Source: Guadua angustifolia
Lineage: Eukaryota; Streptophyta; Magnoliopsida; Poales; Poaceae
NCBI GenBank assembly: GCA_036346375.1
Contig: CM070508.1
Location: 16,052,852 to 16,116,851, forward strand
Reading direction: 5' to 3'
Length of the DNA stretch: 64,000 bases
In this document: positions 11,262 through 21,640 of the stretch, piece after piece
Numbering within the stretch: position 1 is the stretch's first letter
How the letters are laid out: the number at the start of each line of letters is the position of its first letter
The notes under the pieces: model-generated
Database searches by the model: none
The model's input: the letters and a program-made list of their open reading frames with translations, nothing else
Told to the model about the DNA's origin: nothing
Position numbers and translations under genes: made by a program

Positions 11262-12390
11262 TTGTGTCAGTATGCACGAACGAGTGTATGAACAGCGAGA
11301 GTAATCGTATAATTGTTCTTGTACAGTTGTATTGTACACTAAGTCACAAATTAGTGGAGGAAGCCTGGATGATAATTAACTGAGGCACACAACAAACTTT
11401 ACTTTCGAGGAATGATATAGACTTACACACACTGCAATATTTCGACTTTTTTTTTCTCTGGAACCTGAGCAATGTTTGGCATGATTGCTTCCACATTGGC
11501 ATATTAGTATTAGTAATTCAGTATATATAGTTGATTGTGTTTCGGTTCATCCCTCTACCCTACCATGGCGATTTTTTTTTACAAAAAATGTGGCCAATAA
11601 AAAAGATCACCACTCCTATCTAGTAAAGCCATTTCCAGGGCAAAAAGTAAAAAAAATGCAACGCTATGTTTGCTTAATTATGAAGTGGTACTTGCCATTT
11701 TGCTAATTAGATCGTGCATACACAGTGTATATCCGCCCGTGTAGCCTAGTACTCCTGCGTCAGTAGTCCGTGCGGGAATTTCGGTCACATGGAGCAAGCA
11801 TACAAGGCTCCCGTGTTACTAGCGTACGAACAAATTTTTTGTAGGCCGTGCCAGCAAGTACTGCTAGCAGCACGTACGACAATGCAAGTTTCTGTACGCC
11901 GTGCTAACTGCTGTATACCAGTACACTGGTACGAGTTAATTTCTCACAACCATCGCATTCACGATGAAACAACTTGACAATTAAAAATCAATCAATGTGC
12001 GCTAGTGTGATAGCCAACACTTCGTTTATTCAATATACTAGATAACCTGGACCCGTATGCAAATATGAAAAACGGAGGGTCTTTTGTGCTTAAAGCGCTG
12101 ACGTGGCTTCGGTGGGAGCCCGGCGATTCTTTCCGCTATAAGGGTAGTTAAGTTATTTGTATGATCCAAACACGCAAGCATATGTAGCGCAAACACGGCG
12201 CACACATATATACATGATACATACATAGCCTTTCCGAGTGTAATTCGCAGTAGCAGTAGTGCTTCAGGGAAGCATGCGTGACGAAAGACTGAACCGTAGG
12301 AAGGTAGGTAGGTGGAGTATATATACGATGTATATCTCATAAGGTTGTCGTTGCTGGCTACATGAGGTGGCGGAGCCCACAGCAGTACGT
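11262..12390. other. Downstream flank of the GASA gene, nothing recognised
   Basis: Spacer with short meaningless open frames. The part nearest 12390 must contain the 3' untranslated region of the minus-strand GASA gene. The unique sequence here ends at 12363, where the duplicated unit begins. Confidence 0.4.
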
Positions 12391-13003
12391 TCATGGGCAC
12401 TTGTGGCGTCCGTTGTGGGTGGTCATGCGGGCGTAGCAGGGGCAGACGTCGTCGTTACCGGAGGTGCCCGGCGGCACGCAGCCGCAGCGCCGGCAGCACG
12501 TGTTGCACGCCCTCAGGCACATCTTCGGACGCCCCGACTTGCTGCACCGGTGCGAGCACCGCGAAGGTCGACAGTCTGCACAATATCAGTTGCACAAATC
12601 AACAGCGAGTAATTAATTAGCAAGGTGACCGTACGTTCTCGTCGATCGACGATCGACCAAGGCGATCAGCGATGATTCATCGTTTTATTCAGCGGTAGCA
12701 TGCAGCGAGGTGGATCTCCTGCATGCACTTACCGATGGCGTAAGCTTGTCCATGGGGAGCGGTGGCCTGCAGATCAAGGAGAAAACAGTCAGGACCTGAA
12801 TCAATTTAGGCAGCCGTACGTATGTCCACATCATGCATGCAGCACGGACGAACTAATTCCGCAATCTTCAGTGGCATATACAGCGATACAGACATGTGCT
12901 TTCAATAGGATCGATTAGAAATCAACCACTGTTTGCTCACCTCAACGAGGAGCAAGAGGAGGACGAGTGAGAGGGGCAGGATCAGCAGCCTGGCCTTGGC
13001 CAT
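12391..13003 (-). CDS. GASA/Snakin cysteine-rich secreted peptide, three exons, intact copy
   Basis: Exons on the minus strand are 13003-12941 (signal peptide, MAKARLLILP followed by an L/V-rich core), 12766-12733, and 12575-12391. Together they encode 93 residues. All junctions follow GT-AG (GAG|GTGAGC, GCAG|GCC, TCG|GTAAGT, GTGCAG|ACT). The last 61 residues are a complete GASA domain with 12 cysteines; key segments are CLRACNTCCRRCGCVPPGT, CPCYARM and a terminal HKCP. GASA proteins are secreted or apoplastic, often gibberellin-regulated, and some are antimicrobial (snakins). A TATA box lies at 13081-13088. The gene sits in the left copy of a tandem duplication whose right copy (27050-27715) is damaged. 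The short exons escape simple open-frame detection. Confidence 0.92.
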
Positions 13004-13080
13004 GGCGAGAGAGAGACGCCGTGGCTAGAGTTTTGCTCGTGAGAGGTGAGGGGAGCTAGCTAGCCAGGAGGCGCTAGCTC

Positions 13081-13088
13081 AATTTATA
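13081..13088 (-). promoter_or_regulatory. TATA box of the intact GASA gene
   Basis: TATAAATT reads on the minus strand 78 bp upstream of the start codon, which suits a leader of about 50 bases. The copy-2 equivalent is at 27793-27800. Confidence 0.7.
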
Positions 13089-13537
13089 GGCTGAGGAGGC
13101 CGGAGGCTTCCAGATCGACGTCTCCCAGTTCCAGTGGGCCGACCGTCACGCAGCACAACAAGCTCCGCGTTCCCCATCCCGTTCCGTTCTGGGCTCTCCA
13201 CGTAAATACAGCTTGCAAATCAAGCCCTATCGGCTATCAGCCACTGGTTTGAACCCTGGCCAGGGTTAAAAATCTAGCTGAGATTTTTTAAATCTTGATC
13301 AAAATTTTGGATTTGGGACTGAGATACCAAATCTCTATAGGATAAACAAATTTCAAAACTGCTACAGTGATTTCAATGAATTTCGACAAGATTTCGGCTT
13401 TTTGGACTAAGATGGTCACAAATTCGATCGGTGTTCATTTTTTTTGACCGGATTTCACATCAAATTTTTTGTGGCAAATTGCAATGACTCTTATGATGAA
13501 TACATGTGAAAATTTGTAATATATATATACACACAAC

Positions 13538-13896
13538 ATATTTGGTGAAAACCATCCTTACCATGAAAATTACATGTAAAAGTTTTGAAAAATTCTCAAA
13601 ACATTACCATATGTAGTGGAGGTGAGCTTCTACAATCCTGCAAAATTTGAAGATAAAACTCAATTGCATTTGAAAAATATGAAAAAGACAAATTCAGCCT
13701 AAATAGTAATTTTTTACTGTTTAGCACTATTCATTTTGCTATTTGTATTTTTTATATCTTTCAAATGCTATTAAGTTTCATCTTCAAATTTTGTAGAATT
13801 GTAGAAGCTCACCTCCCCTACATATGGTAATTTTTTGAGAATTTTTTAAAACTTTCACATGTGATTTTCACGGTAAAGATGGTTTTCACCAAATAT
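13538..13896. repeat. Fold-back (long inverted repeat) element, copy 1
   Basis: The arms 13538-13692 and 13741-13896 are inverted copies of about 155 bp around a loop of about 48 bp. Both ends read ATATTTGGTGAAAACC when taken inward. The arms contain GGAGGTGAGCTTCTACAAT and its complement. It is non-coding. A second copy lies right of the CACTA element at 41869-42228, and a related element at 46230-46640 shares the terminal motif. Confidence 0.8.
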
Positions 13897-13904
13897 GCTG
13901 CCCC

Positions 13905-13946
<42 letters not shown>
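13905..13946. repeat. (CA)n(TA)n microsatellite
   Basis: A CA run passes into a long TA run directly after the fold-back element. In the duplicated copy the corresponding place (about 42231-42286) holds a (CATA)n run instead. Confidence 0.9.
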
Positions 13947-13948
<2 letters not shown>

Positions 13949-14139
13949 GTAACTTAAACCCTCATGTAAAATGTCACGGCGTGGTGATTTAATTCAGAAG
14001 TCTCATCTAACATGTTGACCTAAACTCCTTGACCATGATCAATATAAAGAAAAGAAAAGATCATCAAAACCAGTATCTAATCTTGCTTTACATATCTGAA
14101 TTTGCAGCGATCACATCTGATACGTCGATGGAATAGTAC

Positions 14140-14729
14140 TGTCGGGTATTGGATATTCCCTATATCCGACCATGGAATCCCGGCAACTCCCGAGCATGCC
14201 CGTGCTTGGACCCCGTCCCCAAGAAAGACCACGGTCTGCGTGCCCGCAATCTGCGCCCACTGTACCCATGTCGCGCTGCACCCGGCAGGGGACAAGGAAT
14301 CGGCGCTGCCCACGTCCAGAATAGTAGCATGCCCCTGTAATAAATGCTATGTCGCCTGTATTACTCTATAAATACCCTCTCGCACGAAGGGTTGGGGGTT
14401 TGATTCGCCTGATATTTTCACTTGTACTCAGCGCTTGTGACGGTGACCCCGGTAGGGCACTCTTGGAACCCCCCTGGGCTCCCCGAGCAAGCGTATTGTA
14501 ATCCCCTTTCACACCATATTGCAATCACTGGACGTAGGGTTGTTATCTCCCCCATGAGAGGCCCGAACCAGACAAAAGAGACCCCTTGCTCGCTGTGATT
14601 GTCTTGGCCACCTCGTTTCGTAGCTCGGCAGGCCCTCGGAAGCTGTACCCCCCGCGAAAAAGGGCCCTTAGGTTGATCCCTCATTCAACAAGTAAGCTCG
14701 GCGGGGGACCGGTTCCCGAATCGTCGACA
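14140..14729 (+). repeat. 5' LTR of the Gypsy element (590 bp, internally deleted)
   Basis: It starts TGTCGGGTATTGG and ends TCGTCGACA. Relative to the 3' LTR it lacks about 200 bp after CGTCCCCAAGAAAGA (deletion point near 14231). A TATA-like TATAAATAC lies at 14367-14375. I could not identify a convincing primer-binding site after the LTR. Confidence 0.9.
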
Positions 14730-14782
14730 GCTGACGCCGTCCGTAGGGATCGACTGAGTCCTTTCGCGAGGAATCCCTGAGG

Positions 14783-16710
14783 ATGTCGAACTCGCAAGAC
14801 AATCAAGACCTCTGCGTCTTCGACGACGTAGAGGACGATGACGCATACTACGCAAACGACGGCATGGGTGGTGCGGCCGATCCGGAAGGCCACACCGAGT
14901 CCAGGAGCCTTTCCCCGATCGCTACAGCGCGAGAGAGCTTCGTCCGCTCTCGGCGCGATGCCCTCGTCAGCGAGGAAGAATCTAGCGGCCTCCGTGGCAG
15001 CTCGAGCAGCCCCGACTGTCTCGAGTGCAGTCGAAGGACCGCGCCGCGGGGTGGCACCACGGTGTCGTCCTCGCAGTCCTGGCGCTCTCGCAGCGTTAAC
15101 ATGGCGGGAAGGGAGGAGGATCAGGAGGAGTAGTCTCCAGCGAATTCTCACCAACACCAGCACGACGCTGGCGAGAACCGCCCGGAGTTGTCCCCGGACA
15201 GGACCTTGGCGACCGTCCGCCGCCAACCCAGCGGGGGGGCGGACGCCGGGGCTGGAGATTGGGCTCGCGGAGATCCCAGTGAATACCGCTCCCGAACACG
15301 TCATAACTATCCCACAGTGCGCCCCTACCGCTCCCAGGCGCCGAGCTGCGGGCCATGGCGACAGTCGTGCATGCGATCTTAGAACTTCTCCGACCTAAGC
15401 GGGCTGGCGGCCATGGTATGATCGTGGCTAAAAACTTGGAAAAACTCGCCGCCGACATAGGGATCCCAGGGCCCCCTGGCGGAGAAAGGCCCCGGAGTAT
15501 TTCCCGGGACCACAAGCACCGCTCTCCAATTCGCCCCCATCATAGCGCCTCCCGAAGTCCTCGCGGGAGGGCAGATGGGCAAGGCTGCGCTGCCGTGAGG
15601 GCGTTGGAGTGGTTCCGGACGGCCTCGCGGAGTTCGCGTGCGCGTGCCGTCGCTTCTGGCGCGCGAGTGTTCCACCTGTTTGCCTTCGTCAGCGCCCGGC
15701 ATGGCGTATTCTCTCGCCTCACGCCAGGCGCAAGGGACCGTTTGGGCACCAACCGCTATGGCCGCCATGCTTGGGGGGGTCGCCATGACTATCCGGCATT
15801 CGGATGCCGGGCCTTTTCGGCGTCCCTCCGCGACGTCTCGTGGCCGAGCAGGTTCAAGCCCGGCCACATCGAGCGGTTCAACGAAACCCAGAACCCGAAC
15901 GAGTTCCTCTCGATTTACTCCACGGCCGTCTTGGCGGCGGACGAACGAGTTTATGGCCAATACCTCCCCCGTCCTCGGCAGCTCCGCCAGGACATGGCTC
16001 TTCAACCAGAAGGAAGGGTCAATCCGCTCGTGGCGGCAGCTTTGCGAAGCCCTCCGAGTGAATTTCCAAAGGCATTACACTCGCCGAACAGCTAACGTGA
16101 CCTCGGCGGTGATCGAGACGGACAAAGAAACTTTCGCGACGCCGTCCAAAGATTCATTAAGGTAAGAACTCCATTCGAGCATCTCGGATGAGGCATCGTC
16201 CGGGCCTTCAAGTTCGACGTCGCGACGTCACGCTTCACGCAAGACACGGAGATCCACCCCAACACAGCCGATAGCCAACATTAAGTATGGCCGACCACTA
16301 CGCGAATGCCGACGAAGCCGTGAAATGGAAGAAGATGCTCGACGAAGGTAAGCTGCCGCCCCAGCCGGGTCTGGAGGGCTCCTCAAGCAAGAAGCACTCG
16401 GGGTTCGCGGAGAAGAAATCCAAGAAGAAGAAGAGGTCGCACGCGCCGGACATGGTGGCCACCGTTGATCGCCGCCGCTTGGCGTATCCCGCTTCTTTCG
16501 GCGACCTGACGGCCCGGGCGGGGTCGGCCGTGCCCGCGGCGCAACGACCGAGAGGACGACGACCTAGGCCGCGGTGACCAAGAGCGCGACGACCAGGTTC
16601 AAGGCGGCTAGGAGCGCGGGGAAAGGGTTGCCCTTTCGGGCGACCGCTTCCGCCCGTTCCATCAGGCGGTCGGCCACGACCTCCGCAACTGTCGGACCTG
16701 GGCATACCGC
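14783..16710 (+). pseudogene. Gypsy gag, broken into several frames
   Basis: The first segment (14783-15133) begins MSNSQDNQDL and is acidic. The capsid-like retrotransposon gag segment is readable near 15840-16290, including RFKPGHIERFN, NEFLSIYSTAV and, in another frame, ARTWLF with SIRSWRQLCE. A lysine-rich segment at 16287-16480 (YANADEAVKWKKM, then KKSKKKKRSH) is the usual gag C-terminal part. At least three frame changes are needed, so no functional polyprotein is made. Gag normally forms the virus-like particle in the cytoplasm. Confidence 0.75.
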
Positions 16711-19700
16711 TTGGAGAAATTCTACAACGGCGAAGGCCCCATGCCCACTCTCCCGGGGAAGGGCGAGAGTAGCAAGGGCAAGGGTCCCGCAGACAATGAC
16801 GACGACGACAAGGGCTACCAGGAGCCCCGCAATCACATAGCCATCATATTCGGGGGCTCCTCAGCCTACAAATCCCGCAGGGATCTGAAAGAGGTGGCAC
16901 GGGAGGTTGGCCATATCGCTCAGGGCAAGCCACCGTCTGTAGCTCGGTGGTCCAGTTGTCCTTACTTTCTCCAAGGACGATTATCCCCTTGGAATGACCA
17001 AGCCTCAGAAGCTCCCGTTGGTCGTGAGCCCAACCATCAGCAATGCCAAGGTCGGCCGTGTCCTCGTCGACCTCATATCCGCCACGGTTCTGGACGAGAT
17101 GCAAGTCCCTCGCTCCAAGATCAAGAGCATAGCCGTCTCGTTCTTTGGGATCATCCCTGGCACCTCGATCAAGCCCCTCGGCCAGATCGTTCTACCCGTG
17201 ATGTTCGGAGGCCTCGCCAACTTCCGGACCGAGCTAGTCAACCGAGGTCGTTGACTTCAAGTCGGCCTAGCGCCATCCTCGTGAGCCGGCCCTTTCCAAG
17301 TTCATGGCCGCCACGCATCGACTTATCGATGCCTAAAGGTCCCCGGGCAAAAGCGCCATCACCGTCAAAAGCGACCATAGGGCTGACCACGAACTTTGAC
17401 GAGAAGTCGCTCGACATGGTCGAGGCGACTACTGTGTGACCTCAGAATAGCCTTGGCACTCCGACCCAAAGTTACCCTCTAGCCCAGAGGAGAAACCAAG
17501 GTGGTCCCTCTAAGTGAGGTCGACCCGACCAAGGTCTTTCATTTGGGATCTTCCTTAGATCCCAAATAGGAACTCGAGCTCATCACTTTCCTCGGGAGGA
17601 AGCAGACGTGTTAAGCTTGGGACCGTCGACATGTCCCGAGTCCCAAGGAAGTGATCGAGCACGAGGCTAGCTATTCGGCCTGATAAAAGACCTGTGCTTC
17701 AGAAGCTCAGGCGATTTTCCCCGGAGAAGCAGGCGATCATCCGGGATGAACTCGACAAACTCCTTAAGGCCGGCTTCGTCAGGGAAGTCGAGCATTCGGA
17801 GTGGTGGCAAACCAGTCATTGTTAAGAAGAAGGGTGGCAAGTGGGCGCATGTGTGTCGACCACCTGGCACGAGCAGCCGCCTGCCGAAAGATAACTTCAT
17901 TGTCGGCGCATTGACCACGGTGGTCGGCCGCGACGGCGAGTCTCAGTGATGAGTTTCTGGGCGCCTACTCGGGCTATCACCAGATTAGCTTGTCCCCAGA
18001 GCGAGGAAGACATCCTTCATCACGCCGTTAAAGACGTTACGCTACGACCATGTCCCGGTCTGCGGAACACCGTAGCGACCTTCGGCGATCTTGATGAAGA
18101 CCTTCTAGGACCAGATAGGTCGGAACCTAGAAGTATATGTAGATGATATCGTAGTTAAAAGTAAGCTCGCCTCGGGTCATGTATCCGACCTCGAGGAGAC
18201 CTTTTGTAATCTCAATAGACATCGAATAAAGCTTAATCCTGAGAAATGTGTTTTCGGGGTGAAAGCGGGCAAAGTACTCGGGTACCTCATCGGGCCGCAG
18301 GGCATCGGTGCCAACCCAGAGAAGATCGAAGCCATCGAAAGGATGCAACCTCCGAGCTCCGTCAAGGAGATCCAGACCCTGACCGGACGAATGGCGGCCC
18401 TAAGTCGCTTCATTTCCCGGTCGGGCGAGCGCGGATTGCCCTTTTTCAAGGCACTCCGCAGGCACGAGGGCTTCGTCTGGACGGAAGAGTCTAACTGCTC
18501 CTTCGAGGAGCTGAAGCGATACTATCGGCCCGATCTTGGCCACGCCAAGGTTGAAAGCGTTCTCTTGTACCTCATGGCGACCCCCCAGGCCGTAAGCGCC
18601 GTGCTGGCTGTCGAGCGAGAAGAGACGCAGCGTCCAATATACTACATCAGCGAAGTCTTGCACGGACCGAAGGAGCATTACCCCGAGGTCCAGAAGCTCT
18701 TGTACTCGCTGCTCGTAGCTTCGAGGAAGCTACGCCACTATTTCCAAGCTCATAAGGTCGTCGTTCCAACCAACTTCCCACTTAGGGAGATCCTAAGAAA
18801 TCAAGACACCAGCGGCCGGATAGCAAAGTGGGCCATGGAACTCGAAGAGTTCGACATTCACTTCTCTGCCCGCACAACGATCAAGTCCCAGATCTTAGCG
18901 GACTTCGTAGCGGAATGGATGAATCCCGCCCAGCCCGCCACTGAGCCCCGCGAATCTGGGGGTGACCACTGGACCATGTACTTCGACGGCTCCCGAGCTT
19001 TCGAACGCTCGAGGGCTGGCGTCGTACTGGTGTCCCCTCAAGGGGATCAACTCCACTCGTCGTCAATTGCGCCGCGCGACCAACAACGGCGGAGTGTGAA
19101 ACCTCTTGGTCGGCCGCGGCGTGCAAGACACTCGGGGGGTGATCGTGTGAAAGGCAATTCGCAGTTGGTCATCAACCAAGTCAACAAGGAGTATCAGTGT
19201 TCCGATACCTCAATGGCGCTTTACTTAGTTGAAGTGAGGAAGATGGAGCGGTACTTTAGAAATTTCGAAGTACTCTACATCCCTAGGAAGGACAATTCCC
19301 TGGCCGACCATCTTTCCAAGGTCGGTTCCTCGCAGATGCCCGCCCTTCCTAGGGCGCTCGTCGAGCATCTGCACAAGCCCTCCATTCCCTCTGTAGAGGA
19401 GGCAAACCACCAGATGCCCGCCCTGCCCGGGGCGCCAGTCGAGCATCTGCCAAAGCCCTCCATTCCCTCTGTAGAGGCGCGAGAGGCGTCTTGATAGCGT
19501 CTCCTTCCTCGAGCAGTGCAAAGCGGATGGCGCCATTCGCCCGGTATCTTACCCACGGACCTTGCCGAGGAAGAAGCGGCGTTCTCGGCAAAAGCGATCC
19601 TCGCTTATAAGCTAGTTGAGGCGCCTTATCATAAAGGGCACTTGGAGTCCTCTCCAAGTGCATATCTCGAAGAGGGCCACTTCCTTCTCGAGATATCTAT

Positions 19701-20741
19701 GAAGGAATGTGCGGCGCTCACTCGTCCTTCCCGGGCGCTTGTAAGCAAAGCATTTAATTTGGGATACTATTGGCCAATAGCATTATCTGGACCTTCGGGC
19801 ACTTTCGTGGCGACTGTCGGGCGTGCGATTCCGCGCGCAAGGCCCACTCACCGGCGTCTGGCTGCACCATCCCACTCTCATGGCGTTCTCGACACAGGGG
19901 CGGACATTCTCGGGCCTTTCTCCGTGGTCGAAAGGGTTGCAAAGCACTTGCTCGTGGCCATCGACACTTTCTCTAAGTGGATCGAGGCGAGCACATATCA
20001 ACCATTTCGGCTCAGCGATCAAGAAATTTTTCGCGACAGCGTGGTGACACGCTTTAGGGTCCCCTAATCGCCTCATCACGGACAACGGCTTTTCGATTCA
20101 CCAAATGAGTGTTCGGGCCTATTGCGAAGATATCGGCACAAAGGTCTGCTTCGCCTCTGTAGCTCATCCGCAGAGTAACGGAGTAGCCGAGCTAGCAAAT
20201 GGCCAAATCCTTCAAGGGGTCAAGAAAAGGGTCTTCAAAGACCGCACCCGACACGGCGGATCGTGGGTGGACGAGCTTCCTTCCGTCCTGTCTCAGTGCA
20301 TGCGCGCTGTGATGGCCAGACACGGGCGAGACGCCTTTCCAGCTCGTCTATGGTGCCGAGGCTGTCCTACCCGCCGAGATCGTGCTCGGGTCCCCGAGGG
20401 TACACCTGGCCGATGGCGTCCATCAAGGGCGCGAGCGTCGCCTCGACCTCGACCTTGCCGAGGAGGCGCAGGAAAGGGCGCTGCTCCGATCCGCCATCTA
20501 CCAACAAGCTCTTCGCAGGCACGCGACCAAGTCAATTCGGCCCCGCGCCCTGCAGGTCGGGGACCTCGTCCTGCGCCGAATTCAGGATATGTCGAAGGCC
20601 AACAAGCTCTCCCCCAAGTGGGAAGGACCTTTCACGGTCGTCTCGATAGCATGCCCGGGGGCTGTCCGCATGGCAATGGAGGACGGTCGCGTGCTCACAA
20701 GCTCATGGAACATTGACCAGCTGTGCAAGTTCTTTGTCTAA
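16711..20741 (+). pseudogene. Gypsy pol (protease, RT, RNase H, integrase), degenerate
   Basis: Domains run in order. The pre-protease motif FGGSSAYKSRR is near 16850. The protease near 16994-17250 has LVVSPTISNAKVGRVLVD, but the catalytic D-S/T-G context after it appears shortened. The reverse transcriptase has RPVLQKLRRFSPEKQ near 17690 and the active site YVDD at 18136-18147. The longest open stretch (to 19494) covers the end of RT and RNase H (YFDGS near 18980). In RNase H the usual GDSQLV reads GNSQLV, losing a catalytic aspartate. Integrase covers about 19880-20741 (ADILGPF, VAIDTFSKWIEA, SNGVAELANG). Stops and frameshifts make it non-functional. Confidence 0.8.
19336..19486 (+). repeat. 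In-frame tandem duplication (about 78 bp) in Gypsy pol
   Basis: Two successive units encode QMPALP..VEHL..KPSIPSVE with small differences. They lie between RNase H and integrase. The duplication keeps the reading frame. Confidence 0.85.
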
Positions 20742-21640
20742 ACTTATGCTCCATCTTGCGTCTTGTGTAAATATATGTTTTCTCTTTTCGAAGAATGGCA
20801 TGCTCGTTTCCCTCACCCACGCAACGTCTATTACCTCCAAGATTCGCGAATTTATTCAAGATCACTGTCCGTTGGTAAGCCGACCAGCCTCACGCAAGGG
20901 CACACTTCTCTCACGATCTTGGTAATAAGACAAGCACGCGTCGCGCAAGATCAACCGTTCAAAGTTCTTCTTCTTCGCCCTAAAATCGGGCCGGCGCGCG
21001 CAACTGCACAAGGTGCCACAACCAACACCCTGCCACTAAAACTCACTGCCAGAGGCTCCAGTCTCCCCAAGCCGACCTTGGTCCGCAGTAGCTTTTCGCT
21101 GCACGATACAAGTCGCTTATAGACGCCCTCTCGGTCGGTCCGAAGATTTAGTCTGGCTCGCGCGTGTTTGGTCGTCGCGCACCCTGTCGGGCATCCACGC
21201 GTTCGTTCCTCGCCTACGACCATACTCGCAACTCAGGTGTATGCGTACTAAGTGCTAAGGAATTCTAGGCTTTGCGCGTTCTCCTCTACCGAACTAAACC
21301 AAGACCGCCGCCCGGAAAAACCGGTGCCTTGATCGGAAGGGCAGCGCGCCCTTTCCCAACTCTCCTGCGAACGAGCTCGTGCTCGCAACTCAGGTGCACG
21401 ACCTTCATTCGCAGCGGGGGCTTGGTGGGAGCGGGTGGTCGCGTTCAGCGTCTTTTTCAAAAAATCGTCGCTAAGTGCCTTGCTCCAGTCTAACATTGTA
21501 ACTTGCTTCTTTCTTAAGAACCTGTTACCTATACGAAGTCTTTCCCTAACCTACGCTTTCACCCGCCTGCATCTTGCTATCTACCCCGTGCTCATTGTTC
21601 GTAGGAAATAGCTTAGGAGCACACAAAATGAGCATCGCGG
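20742..21640 (+). other. Gypsy post-integrase spacer
   Basis: No domain is recognised after the integrase C-terminus, which ends near 20741. This is the start of the non-pol region between integrase and the antisense ORF. Confidence 0.4.

Noticed and set aside
12367..12620. Plus-strand Ala/Arg-rich frames opposite the GASA third exon
   Set aside because: Shadow frames of the cysteine-rich exon on the minus strand.
14681..16005. Long minus-strand open frames opposite the Gypsy gag (14681-15304, 15379-16005)
   Set aside because: GC-rich shadow frames; gag motifs are on the plus strand and the minus translations are Arg/Ala/Gly-rich without domains.
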